Part shown: one piece after another, positions 15,164 through 25,795 of the stretch
Numbering within the stretch: position 1 is the stretch's first letter
Layout of the letters: every line of letters begins with the position of its first letter
From: Primula veris
Lineage: Eukaryota; Streptophyta; Magnoliopsida; Ericales; Primulaceae
Direction: 5' to 3'
Length of the DNA: 64,000 nucleotides
NCBI GenBank assembly: GCA_963682055.1
Contig: OY821743.1
Coordinates: forward strand, 36,132,702-36,196,701
Translations under genes and position numbers: made by a program
Notes under the pieces: model-generated
What the model was told of the DNA's origin: nothing
Databases searched by the model: none
The model's input: the letters and a program-made list of their open reading frames with translations, nothing else

Positions 15164-15514
15164 CTGAAATGACAATATAAAACCGTTTAGTTTCTCGCAA
15201 GAAAACTAAATTCTTTATCGCAAATACTAATTATAACTTAATTAGATTGCTTCAAAAGAATAAAAACCAGAGAAAGAGATTCTAGCGTGAAAATCAAATC
15301 ACTTTTGATTTCACTAAGAATTCTTTATAGTATTCTAGAATAAAAAGATTAAAACCAATTCGGATTTATTCTATGTGCAAATTTCAATTTCTAGTAAACT
15401 AGCAATGATTTTGCGAGAATAAAAACCGAGACGTCAACAACAATAAAATAAAAAAAAGAAAAGTCCTTTCTTATTTCGAAAATAGAAAAACCAAAAAATG
15501 ATATTGTTTAAGAT
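15164..15514 (-). other. 5' untranslated leader of the copia element, no recognisable primer site
   Basis: Reading inward from the U5 end (minus strand) the sequence is ATCTTAAACAATATCATT. It is not complementary to the 3' end of tRNA-iMet (no TGGTATCAGAGC) and does not begin with TGG. The leader is otherwise AT-rich. Confidence 0.6.
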
Positions 15515-16323
15515 TGTTGGTTTTTGGTACTATTTCGAATACAATAATGAAAGGACAATAAATAAAAGAGACAGGAACGCAAAGGAAATAAACAATTTTA
15601 TTTCTCACAATTGGAATATGAATTACAATTCCTGACTCAACAAATAAATAAAACTGCTGGACTGAAATAAAGAAACTGCCGGACTGTTTTAAAGAAACTG
15701 CCGGACTGGTTTTACAGAAACTGCCGGACTGGTTTTACAGAAACTGCCGGACTGGTTTTAACAAACTGCCGGACTGGTTTTAAACAAAACTGCCGGACTG
15801 GTTTTAAACAAAACTGCCGGACTGGTTTTAACAAACTGCCGGACTGGTTTTAAACAAACTGCCGGACTGGTTTTGAACAAAACAAACTGGACTGGTTTTA
15901 TTTGTTAAAAAAACCAGTCCGGCAGTTTTTTATGCTTTAAAACCAGTCCAGTTTGTTTTGTTCAAAACCAGTCCGGCAGTTTGTTTAAAACCAGTCCGGC
16001 AGTTTGTTAAAACCAGTCCGGCAGTTTTGTTTAAAACCAGTCCGGCAGTTTTGTTTAAAACCAGTCCGGCAGTTTGTTAAAACCAGTCCGGCAGTTTCTG
16101 TAAAACCAGTCCGGCAGTTTCTGTAAAACCAGTCCGGCAGTTTCTTTAAAACAGTCCGGCAGTTTCTTTATTTCAGTCCAGCAGTTTTATTTATTTGTTG
16201 AGTCAGGAATTGTAATTCATATTCCAATTGTGAGAAATAAAATTGTTTATTTCCTTTGCGTTCCTGTCTCTTTTATTTATTGTCCTTTCATTATTGTATT
16301 CGAAATAGTACCAAAAACCAACA
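15515..16323. repeat. 809-bp palindrome of two U5 ends replacing the 5' LTR
   Basis: The direct arm 15515-15900 matches LTR 8637-9022 at a constant offset of 6,878. The inverted arm 15938-16323 is the reverse complement of the same 386 bp. The 37-base loop (15901-15937) comes from LTR 9023-9058 in inverted orientation with two extra bases in one homopolymer. At the turning point both arms share TTTTA (15896-15900), a five-base microhomology. Confidence 0.92.
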
Positions 16324-17986
16324 AATAAGTGAGTAACAAATGGAAATTCGTGGATGAGAAATAGACTAATTAATTACATGAATAATACCAAATACATTTA
16401 AACGAAAATGTTTGTTGCGCACAACTTTTTATGGCAAAAAGATGACATGCACATGAAGTTGGCACGTAAAATTGGTTCAAACTGGGTCTTTTTTTTTAAA
16501 AAAATGTAATAAAGTATGGACCAATGTAAAAAGCTTATTTGTTTCAAAAAATGTAAAAAGCTTATTTGCTACATTTATACAATAGAGGGTTAATATAAAA
16601 CTTTCTCAAAATATTATAATATGATGGATAATTAATCCTTACAAAAATGGCACAAGAATAATGTTTGTAATAGGATTTCCATTAATTTATATTATAGATG
16701 TATCGTGCAGTATAGAAATCGACCTACCTTTCACAAAAGTAACAAAAATACTACAAGTTTTTTTGCTAGACAACAAGGACATCGATAGGTATATAACCAA
16801 AGTTGTATATAACCAATTACAGGGCGCGGAGTTAGGGTAGGGGCAACAACCCCCATATTTACGAAAAACAATTTTTTACGGTGTAGTTTTTTTAAAAACA
16901 AAAAATAGCTGTTTAACCCCTCCATAACCAAAGTTGTATATAACCAATTACAGGGGCGGAGCTAGGGTAGGGGCAACAGCCAACATATTTACGAAAAACA
17001 ATTTTTTACAGTGCGGTTTTTTTAAAAAAACGAAAAATATGTGTTTAACCCCTCCATAATAAAAATTTAAAATCCAGCCCCCCTCATATACTGATTGCGG
17101 CTCCACCACCGTAACTATAGACTCGTGAGAAATAGTCCGTCTTCGGATAGGTATATAACCAAAGTTGAAAGATTTAAAAAAAAAATTAGCTACTGCATGT
17201 ATATAACCAAAGACGTACTCATGAGAAATAGGCGGATAGTTAATTAAAGTTACGAGGAAAAAACGTGATTAGTTAGTTTTAGTATTATTATTTTTTTGTA
17301 ATCAGTTAGTTTTAGTATTATTACAATTGAAAAACCCAAAAGAGAATAAAATCATATTGTTATGCATGCATGTCAATTGTGATGAAAATTTTATTATTTT
17401 TAGCAAATGACACTTAAAAAAAAATAAAAAAAATACTCAAATATCGATGGGATTAGTGACGGTATTTTTTGTTACGAGCTTATTAGCGACGGTTTTTGTA
17501 ACGGTTTTGTGACAGTTTAGTCAATTTATAACAGATTTATGATAATTTTTTAAATTACCGACAGACTTGTGACAGCTCTTGACTCTCACTAAATCATACG
17601 TGATTTTATAGCGTAATAAGCTTTCAAGAAGTACGTGATTTGATCACTTTAAAGTGGGATCCCACACACCGACTTTTTGATCACTTTTCTCTATGCCCTT
17701 GTTGATACGTTCAGTGGTTGCAGTTTATGATAGATTACGAAATTTCTATATTTCAGGACTATAAATTTATGCCTTTTCAAAAGAAAAAAAAAAGGACTAT
17801 AAATTGGTGACATGATGACAAACTAATTTATCATAGTAATATTGTATGAGTTGTAAATTGTAAAAAGTGGGCAGTACTCCTATCGTTCCTATCTTATAGC
17901 TTTCTCAATTTTAAAATTTTAATCTTGTACACACAATATAGTAATTAATTACTTGGTTATATACCCCGATATTTAATACTCAATGT
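16324..17986. other. Gene-free stretch with a 131-bp direct repeat
   Basis: No gene is supported. Two copies of a segment containing AAGTTGTATATAACCAATTA, a GGGGCGGAGCTAGGGTAGGG-like block and TTTAACCCCTCCATAA lie at about 16795-16925 and 16926-17056. The GGGGCGGAGCTAGG...GGCTCCACCACC wording is common in plant transposon debris. The rest is AT-rich. Confidence 0.5.
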
Positions 17987-18664
17987 TAGGAGTAGACACG
18001 GGACGGATTTGGGCGGATTGACCGCAATTCTAATCCAATCCGTAAAATAAATGGCAGAGCGGATTTGGACGGATTGACCGTAATTCTAATCCAACCCGTA
18101 AAATAAATGGCAGGACGGATTGATGCGGATTAATAAAATTTAAATCTCAACTCAATCCAACCCGTTACAATTAAAACCCCAACTCAACCAACCCAACCAA
18201 CCCAACCAACCCAACCTGCAAAATAAATTGCGGGTTGCGACGGGTTAAGTTTAGATTGATTATTAAATATGTGTTTTGGTCATTTATTTTTCATAGTTTG
18301 CATAATCAACATAAATTTTAAAATAAATCGAATATTTTAAAGAAAAATGTAAATTAAAACCAATGAAAATACGTTTAGAACATTCTCGAACAAGTAATAA
18401 AACTAAAATATAACAAGAATGAAATGTTGGTATTTTAAAATATATATTTATAATTATATATATATATATATATTGGAGGTTGAAACGGATTAGCACGAAT
18501 TAACCCACGGTTTGTGAACCTCAACCCTAACCCAACCCGCAAAATATATAACGGATTGGGGCGGGACGGATTGATTTTTTTTTAAACACTCAACCCATCC
18601 TAACCCGTCCCAATCCATACGGGTTGGGTTACGAGATGGATTTACGGATTTTTTCCCACCTCTA
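17987..18664. mobile_element. hAT-like non-autonomous element
   Basis: The ends are TAGGAGTAGACACGGG and CCCACCTCTA, an imperfect terminal inverted repeat. They are flanked by the 8-bp duplication CTCAATGT at 17979-17986 and 18665-18672, the target length of hAT transposases. Subterminal repeats of GGACGGATT and AACCCG words fill both ends, and a CCAACCCAA microsatellite lies at about 18182-18219. No transposase frame. Confidence 0.85.
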
Positions 18665-19390
18665 CTCAATGTAACTTATTAAAATATGCTTAATTAAATT
18701 GTCTTATAGTAATTAATGGTACGAGTACTATAATTACTTGGCTAGCAATAGATAGACCAAGGTGGTGGCCTCAACTAGGTTGCATGCAATTACACTCATT
18801 AGTGATATGAAAATAAATGATCAGTACTGCATGCTTACGAAATTACAAAATTACAAAATTTTCGTTTACATGTCACTGCTACATTTAGTGTAGGAAAATT
18901 GCTCATTAATGAAATGTATTTAAATTCCTCAAGACACAAGCAAGATCTGTATTAAGACGCAAAAGGAAGAAACATTTTTTAAAATACAATAAGCAAGTAA
19001 CATTAGGTCGATACTTATTTACGTGATACAACTTTATTTCTGATTTGTTTATCAGAATCTTGTTATAAGCCAATATGGAGGATGATGTTCCATACTTTAG
19101 ACTTTGCTATCATTAATAAAAACGGGTCTGTTCACTGGAAAAAAAAATGTTTTGAGTTCATGACAGAGATTCATATTAATCCTTGGTTAAGTTTCTTTAT
19201 TGCCATTGATTAGTACTACTTTACTATAACTTTGAATTAGTCATTTGCTAAAATGTTTGAATCGATAATGTTGCTAAAATGTTATTTATTTGAATTTCCA
19301 GCTCAAAATATATAAGATGATAGTTATCTTATCAACTTGATCAGTCAAGTTATAATTTAAGTAACTGGATTCATCTGAACCCACAATGCT

Positions 19391-19760
19391 AGGGTAAATT
19401 ATGCTTTAATGACATGAGTTTTGGTCAATTTTAAAATAAATGACCTAAGTTTTTGTAATTTCGGTTTTGTAAGCTAAGTTTAACTTTGTTAGCAATTTAG
19501 TGACCTGCCATCCTATTTTTCGAAAAAAAAAACATATTTCTTGCTAAAATGACTAAAATAAACTCAGATTTTACTCTTGTAGTTAACAGACGTGAGGGCA
19601 TGTGATAGCACGTGTAACGTATTCCGTCCACTGAATTGACGCAAGGTCACTAAAACAATACAAAAGTTAAACTTATGTTACAAAACCGAAATTGCAAAAA
19701 CTTATGTCACTTATTCTAAAATTTGTCAAAAGTCAGGTCACTAAATCATAATTTACCCCC
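19391..19760. mobile_element. Fold-back MITE, about 370 bp
   Basis: Long inverted halves: GGGTAAATTATG, TTTAATGACATGAGTTTTGG and AATGACCTAAGTTTTTG on the left recur inverted on the right, ending CATAATTTACCCCC. No coding content. Confidence 0.65.
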
Positions 19761-20221
19761 GATGGTATATATACTAAAGATATTCTCCCATGTGTGTGTG
19801 TTATTTATTAAGTTAAATATTTTCATTTTCAACAGATTAAAAATGGTGGGACAAATACTTTTTTTTTTTTGTTATTCGGTTTTCGATCTATTCTTATGTA
19901 TAGATATAATTACTTTTGTATTTAATACAAAAGGGCCACTGCACACAAAGTTATTCATGTAAACTGAGTAAACCACCAACATAACTTTCTACTTGATATC
20001 AATTATTGTACTGGTGATGAGCCTTATTTATGTTTCGTATATTTGTGATGGGTATATATGACTATTGCTACATCTTACCCTTTGATCATTTTTCATTTAT
20101 CAAAAAATATATATATATACCTTTCAAACTTTGACTTTAATTATTATTAGTTACTAGTTACCACCAGTACCATTTTCTATTTGTTCTTCTTTAACGTATT
20201 TATAAATGTAAATTATATCGA

Positions 20222-20670
20222 TGTTTTAAATAATAGCGTTATCGCTACCATAACGTTTTTTCAAGAGAAATACTAAAAGCGCAAATAGCGTTGCTACATA
20301 GCGCTTTACGGTATTTTTTTTTTTTGCCTAAATACATATAAATATAGCATTAAATTCAAAACATCTAATAAAAATTAACTAAATATATATAAAAAATTGT
20401 AATTAATAATCACAAAATGATTATACTTGAGATGTCAGAGTATTTATTTTGTTTGCAATAATTTTGAGGTCTGATTCTCTTTAATCTCCAATAATTTCAT
20501 TAAAATTTTGACCAAAAATAAATAAAAAATTAAAAAAAAATTTTGACTGCACCCCGTAAATAGCGCGAATTTAGCGTTTTCCCATCCAAATAGCGTTTTA
20601 GAGTTGCGTTTTTCTTTCAAAAAACACTATATCGTACAACGTTGCGTAACGTTGCGAGATTTTTAAAACA
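20222..20670. mobile_element. MITE of the TGTTTTAAA...TTTTAAAACA family, copy 1
   Basis: It begins TGTTTTAAATAATAGCGTT and ends TTTTTAAAACA, with dense AGCGC and GCGTT words at both ends. A second copy lies in an HflX intron (29447-29926). No clear target duplication at this copy. Confidence 0.6.
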
Positions 20671-23249
20671 GTGGTTTATACACATGTTATTTCAAAAAAA
20701 TATAAAAATGTACTAGACATGATATTTATCTCCATAGATAAACAGACTAGCTAGTTACAATAGTTATTGCTTTTTGAATGATTTTCAAGAAATGAAGAGT
20801 TAATCAATTATTTGTGTATAGGACGAAATTACAATTCAAAGTGATGATGACATCTTAAAAAGTTAAAAAGTTGGAAGTAAATGGTGTGACATTATTCTCA
20901 ACTAATATATATACATACCATGCATATATAATGCTATGATCTCCTAAATTACTCCAATACTAATTAAATAATTCAATACAAAAAAGTTGGTTAAAACTTC
21001 AAATACATGCTTTCACACGCAAGAGTAGCTAGAATATTCTTGAGTATATTTATTAACTTGTAGATAATTAGTAAAGTGGTATCTTCACTTTTATGTAAAA
21101 TAATGGCATACAACAAAGTCACTGACTCACTATGCTATTTTCAGGACCTGTCATATATGTTTCATATTTTTATTGCATAAATATGGTGTTATGGGCCTTC
21201 TTTATATGCAACTTGATTGACTTTAATTGAAATTGGAAGAATAGAGTACTACTAGCAAATCACTCATATGTCCCACTATGTAATTGTAACCGAATCAGAG
21301 CAAAAATATCAAGTTTCAAAACTCACTCTTTCTATTTTTTTAATAAACAGTTTATATTTACTTATTAATTTTCTTATAATAACTCTACATTATTAATTTT
21401 TATTTATTTATTATCGTTTAATAATTATAAAAATATTTCAACCAAAAAATATGGACCATATGATAGTTTATTACTATTATATTCATATAGTAAATCATAT
21501 ACATTTATCATATATATATATATATGTTGAATTTTGTATTTTCTGAAATTTAAAAAAATTATATGATTCTTTACGACTATTTTTATACCATAATCATAAA
21601 AACAAAAAAATTTGAAAGTATCACATGCGGATGTTCTAACAAAATCAAACCCCTGTAAATGCCATCCCAGGAACATCAATAAAACAATTGTGTATTCTGT
21701 ACTTTTCTAAATAAATATCTCATACGAAATAACGTGCAATTTTAAACGACACAATTTTCATATATAAATTATCGAAATTTCACATAGTTCATCATTAGAA
21801 CTATATGATAGAATTTTAAAAAATTTCATTTCAGCAATAGATATGAGTAAATCGATGGTTAAAACACGTATTTTCATAAGAGATATTTATTTAGGTAAGA
21901 AAGTCAGACTTATGGTTGTGTTCAAAATTTTATTCTAAGAGACGGTAGCTAGTATACTAGTATGCAAATATTTGTCAAATAGTACTGCGCTTAATGCCCC
22001 TTCAAAATTGAGTTATTTAATTTGAAAATTGCTTTCTATCGTTAAATTTCAAATACAAAAACATTAATAGATGACATTGTATCTTGTATTTTTCATGTGG
22101 TTGTTTATATTTAATAAATGATTTGTCCATATAAACCGTTACATCAACATTATTTTTTTAGGTAAGTTTTATATGGGTGAATTAATATATATATATATAT
22201 ATAGCAATGTTGTTTTAATTTTAATATTATTGATGTGGGTACGTGCACTCCATCTCCATTAAAGCATATAGCACTCGAGATTCCGAGACAATAATATCAT
22301 TTAAATAAATGGTAATTTTTGAGGGACTTTGTAATGGAATGAGGCAATTTTATTTTTTTAAAAGGTGAATGTAATGTTTTAGTCAATCAGTTTAATGAAT
22401 TTTGAATGACGTTGTAACTTGTAAGGTTAATGGTGTGTACATACGTGAGCAACTGAGCACTTATAAAAGTGTTTTGATTATATGTAATGTGAAATATAAT
22501 ATTAATTGCACATAAGTGAGACTTTACTTTAATGAAAAACAGTCGATAAATAAGTTGATATATTCTTTATTCACCCAAAACAAAAAGAATGTTGGTATAA
22601 TTAATGAGATCTTAGAAAAGTGTTTTGATTATATATAATGTGAAATATAATATACTACTATCACTTATACAAAGTATATATTGATTGGGTATTTCATGAC
22701 TTTCTTGTATATATATATATAATATTTGACAAATAATTATAGTAAATCACTTCATATCTCAAAAGAATTTTGGTATAAGGAACATAATTTTGAACAAATT
22801 TGGTTTAAAACTTCTTATATATAGACTTATAGCTAGTCTAGAAGAATTCATAATTTTGTTTTTTAAAGACCTACCTGATGGGTAATAAATAAATAAATTT
22901 CATAAATCAGACATAATTAATCGTGTTCAAAAAAGCAAAAAGATGAATCTTTAAACTTACATTCTTTAATTAATTTTGTTGTGTCCGATTCTATGTAATG
23001 ATGGAGTATCTTTCATAGTAAAATTAAATAATTACAATAATTTAGTATATGCCTAGTATCTTTCCCCTAATAAATTTCACCTAACAAAAATCTCATTGGA
23101 TATTCCCAAGCCCCCACAACTTAAAAATTAATTTAATATTTTCTTTCCCATTTTCTTGTATTTCCACCACTTTTCAGACCGGAAGCAGAGTAACCCTGAC
23201 TCAGAGTCAGATACTCTGTTTCTTTTCAGACCTAGCTACTTTTTTGTTC
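20671..23249. other. Gene-free AT-rich stretch upstream of the bZIP gene
   Basis: Nothing coding. A direct repeat of about 50 bp (AGTGTTTTGATTATAT...AATGTGAAATATAATAT) occurs at about 22469 and 22617, and a short AT microsatellite at about 22186-22202. Confidence 0.45.
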
Positions 23250-23257
23250 TATAAATT
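23250..23257 (+). promoter_or_regulatory. Putative TATA box of the bZIP gene
   Basis: TATAAATT precedes a long pyrimidine-rich stretch (CCTCTTCCTCCCTCC at about 23281), about 310 bp before the sucrose-control uORF and 730 bp before the main start. A long leader is typical of the S1 bZIP genes. Placed by motif and spacing only. Confidence 0.5.
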
Positions 23258-23519
23258 AACATTTTCTTCAATATCAAAAACCTCTTCCTCCCTCCTTTTT
23301 TACTCCCCCTCTAAATTTAATTATTTTTATCTAAGGCTCTCTTTTGCTTTGTTCTCGTTTTTCTTTAGTAAAATCTGCTCAAATTAATCCTTATAATTTT
23401 ATTCTTTTTTCGCTATAATCACAAATATCCATTTCGTTACTCTGCTGAATTTTTATAAAACTTCTTAACTGTTTTTCATAAAAAAAAAACTAGCAAAAAA
23501 AAAAAAAATATATTAAATC

Positions 23520-23578
23520 ATGATGCTTATAAAATGATATAAATGTTTTTGAGTATCTATGTCTCCGGTTCTCAGTGA
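23520..23578 (+). other. Two short upstream ORFs in the bZIP leader
   Basis: A five-codon ORF (ATGATGCTTATAAAATGA, 23520-23537) is followed by an eleven-codon ORF at 23543-23578, whose end overlaps the start of the sucrose-control uORF in a different frame. Such overlapping small uORFs before the conserved peptide are known from Arabidopsis bZIP11-type leaders. Their peptides are not obviously conserved. Confidence 0.6.
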
Positions 23579-23684
23579 AGGTATACGTTCCGGGTTTATG
23601 ATAAATTCCTCTCTAATACGCCGAACCCATCTTGTTCAATCATTTTCTGTTGTATTTCTCTATTGGTTTTATGTTTTTTTATGA
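23559..23684 (+). CDS. Sucrose-control upstream ORF peptide (SC-uORF) of the S1 bZIP
   Basis: A 41-codon ORF whose peptide starts MSPVLSE and continues ...SGFMINS...RRTHLVQSFSVVFLYWFYVF. This is the conserved peptide found in leaders of S1 bZIP genes such as Arabidopsis bZIP11 (recalled family knowledge). In that family the nascent peptide stalls the ribosome when sucrose is high and so represses translation of the downstream bZIP. Here the C-terminal block, where the family's key residues lie, is intact. The stop is 297 nt upstream of the bZIP ATG, so the main ORF would depend on reinitiation or leaky scanning. Confidence 0.95.
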   Translation: MSPVLSEGIRSGFMINSSLIRRTHLVQSFSVVFLYWFYVFL

Positions 23685-23981
23685 ATAAAACACCCTTAAA
23701 AGTACATGCATAATATCTATAAATCGATATAAAAAATATTCATAAAACAGCATAGTTTTTCTAGAGTTATTATCTGCCTAGGTCCTGTGTGTTTATCGTT
23801 TCTAGCTAATAATATTAAGCAACTCTATTCTAATACTCTAGTAATACATCTCAACGAACAAATTTTAGAAAAAGTAACCGGAAATATAATCTAGATTTGT
23901 AAATTCCGTTCGTGGGACCTACTTTTTTTAAGCTAAGTAGTAGAGTAGTAATTATCTAGCTATTTTTGGTCAATATTTATT

Positions 23982-24419
23982 ATGTTATCATCCGGGTCGG
24001 GTGAAAATCCTAACTTCGGATCCAAAGAAAATTTGATGGATCAACGGAAAAGGCGGAGGATGCAATCGAATAGGGACTCTGCACGCAGATCTAGGATGAG
24101 GAAGCAGAAACACATGGACGATTTGACGGTCCAGATCGATCAGCTGAAAAAGGAGAACAACCAAATCATGACAAGTGTCACGATCACAACTGGCCACTTG
24201 TTACATGTGGAGGTGGAAAATTCCGTGCTACGGGCACAAGTGATGGAGCTAAGCCACAGACTAAATTCCCTTAATGAGATTTCGGGACTTGTAAACGCTG
24301 TACAAAACGACGTCGTTCTGGGGGGTGAGCCTTACAATGATGGATTTATGAACAATTCATGGAATTTGATGTCTATGAACCAACCAATCATGGCTAATGA
24401 TGATATATTCCATTTTTAA
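23982..24419 (+). CDS. Group S1 basic leucine zipper transcription factor (bZIP11/44/53-like)
   Basis: An intronless ORF of 145 codons, the usual form and size for group S1. The basic region shows RKRRRMQSNRDSARRSRMRK with the invariant N-x7-R (N49, R57). It is followed by a zipper with heptad leucines (MDDLTVQIDQLKKEN, ENSVLRAQVMELSHRL), and the tail has the family-like NQPIMANDD ending. S1 proteins heterodimerise with group C bZIPs, bind ACGT or ACTCAT elements, and reprogramme amino-acid and sugar metabolism under low energy. The SC-uORF upstream is an independent family marker. AATAAA at 24454-24459 is a likely poly(A) signal. Which S1 member it is cannot be settled by eye. Confidence 0.95.
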   Translation: MLSSGSGENPNFGSKENLMDQRKRRRMQSNRDSARRSRMRKQKHMDDLTVQIDQLKKENNQIMTSVTITTGHLLHVEVENSVLRAQVMELSHRLNSLNEISGLVNAVQNDVVLGGEPYNDGFMNNSWNLMSMNQPIMANDDIFHF

Positions 24420-24817
24420 TAATCAATATAAAAAATGCAAATATGGAAGTATGAATAAATAAGAAGTGTCTTTTCTTGTATGATAGCTTTATGATATCGA
24501 TATATTATTATGTTTCTTTTTCACACCAATAGGTTTAATGTCATTATTGTTGGAAGTGGTATGTTGTCTTGCTTGTGAAATATATTAAGAATGTGCACTA
24601 AATTGTTAGAAGTAGTCTTATGTATTTCAAAAACTCCCATCTACATCGACAATAAGTAACTATCGTCTCCGATGTACGATTTGGAAGGAGGGTTATAATA
24701 CTTTCCGAAATTTGCTCATTTCCTACTCAAACAAACAAGTTTATGTCAGCAAGTTCATGATCCCTAAGTATTTTTATATATAAAAAAAAGATATTAAACT
24801 AAATTCTCCGAATAAGA

Positions 24818-24961
24818 TATCAAGATTTGTAAACGAAATGCAAAACGACGTCGTTTTTGGGGGACCAGCTAGCCTTACAATAATGGATCTATGAACAATT
24901 TATGGAATGATGTATATAAACCAACCTATCATCGCTAATGATGACGTGTTCCAACTTTAAC
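24818..24961 (+). pseudogene. Duplicated 3' fragment of the bZIP gene
   Basis: The stretch repeats the last ~140 bp of the bZIP CDS: CTTGTAAACG (here TTTGTAAACG), CAAAACGACGTCGTT, AGCCTTACAAT, ATGAACAATT and AATGATGA follow in the same order and orientation. Small indels and substitutions break the frame. No basic region or zipper is present. It lies about 400 bp downstream of the intact gene. Confidence 0.85.
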
Positions 24962-25621
24962 ATCCCCGACAAATTCGAGAAGGAAGAAATAAACCATATT
25001 GAATGTTGGGTGAATGAGAAGGACCGATTAACCGTACTATGTATACACATTATTTCACCCGTGATAACACATAGAGGCAAATATGTATTCATAACAACTG
25101 CTAAACAGCGGCCACGATTCGTGTGAAAAAACAAAATAATTAAATTCATAAGTGAAAATATACTTCTGGAAAAATGGTTCGTTTGTCTCAACTAATTTCA
25201 TGGAAAGGCATCTAATAAACTTGCTAAACTTTGTTCCTTCAACAATAAACCAGTATTTATAACAAATCGGAACGGAAATTTTCTCAATCCAAGAAATAAA
25301 CCGTGCATGCATGTCCTGTTGTGGATTTACCACAGTTATAAACTAGGGTTTGTTTCTACGAGGAGCTGTTTATCTCTAAAAAGAACCTTTCTTATTACTA
25401 TCTAGTTTTCTGGACCAACAGTTGAAGGTATGTCATAATTTCCATCGAAATCTAAGGGAATTGGCGTATTCCGAGATTCATTGTGGATTTAGATAGGTTT
25501 TGCTATGCCATTGAAAACCTATGGTAACACTCAAAAGCTAATTCTCATGATGCCATCAAAAACCTGTGGTAACATTCAAATGTTAATTCTCGTGCAAAAA
25601 AGTTGGCGATGCGCCTATGCC
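24962..25621. other. Gene-free spacer between two gene fragments
   Basis: No gene is recognised; short open frames lack family features. It separates the bZIP 3' fragment from the HflX exon fragment. The source of this spacer is unknown. Confidence 0.35.
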
Positions 25622-25795
25622 TTTGTTTAGAATCAATAACCAGCAGTCCAGCAGTATTAGCCAGCTGAGCCAATTCTTTGAGCGATTCTTCAATGCCGAA
25701 AGAACCTTCTTTAGCACCTTTTCTCTCAACACCGACAAGATACGTTTTCTCTTCGAAACATTAGGAATTAGCTTTCTCTTCGAAACATTAGGAAT
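25622..25795 (-). pseudogene. Duplicated HflX exon-2 fragment
   Basis: The minus strand repeats most of HflX exon 2 (functional copy 32216-32358), including the codons for [20 protein letters not shown] and [10 protein letters not shown]. The 5' edge is altered by a 29-bp tandem duplication (TTTCTCTTCGAAACATTAGG twice, about 25744-25800). No other HflX exon follows, so it cannot encode the GTPase. Confidence 0.85.

Larger units (their letters stand above)
8637..16323 (-). mobile_element. Ty1/copia LTR retrotransposon with an aberrant palindromic 5' end
   Basis: The element reads on the minus strand. A full 3' LTR occupies 8637-10306, gag-pol lies inside, and in place of a 5' LTR there is a palindrome at 15515-16323. 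Both outer ends read TGTTGGTTTTTGG inward, i.e. both are U5 ends of the LTR. The duplication AATAA is present on both sides (8632-8636 and 16324-16328). The direct arm and the 3' LTR copy are collinear without gaps across 386 bp, so the insertion is recent. Because U3 with its promoter is absent at the 5' end, self-transcription is unlikely even though the ORF is open. Confidence 0.93.

Noticed and set aside
15164..15175. Copia ORF start at 15175
   Set aside because: The codon there is TTG; the first ATG in frame is at 15163.
8637..16323. Reading the inverted outer ends as terminal inverted repeats of a DNA transposon
   Set aside because: The interior is a complete copia gag-pol with a purine tract and a full LTR; the outer ends are U5 ends of that LTR.
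24889..25333. Overlapping ORFs of 60-100 codons downstream of the bZIP fragment
   Set aside because: No recognisable domain and no splice-compatible extension; they lie next to pseudogene fragments.
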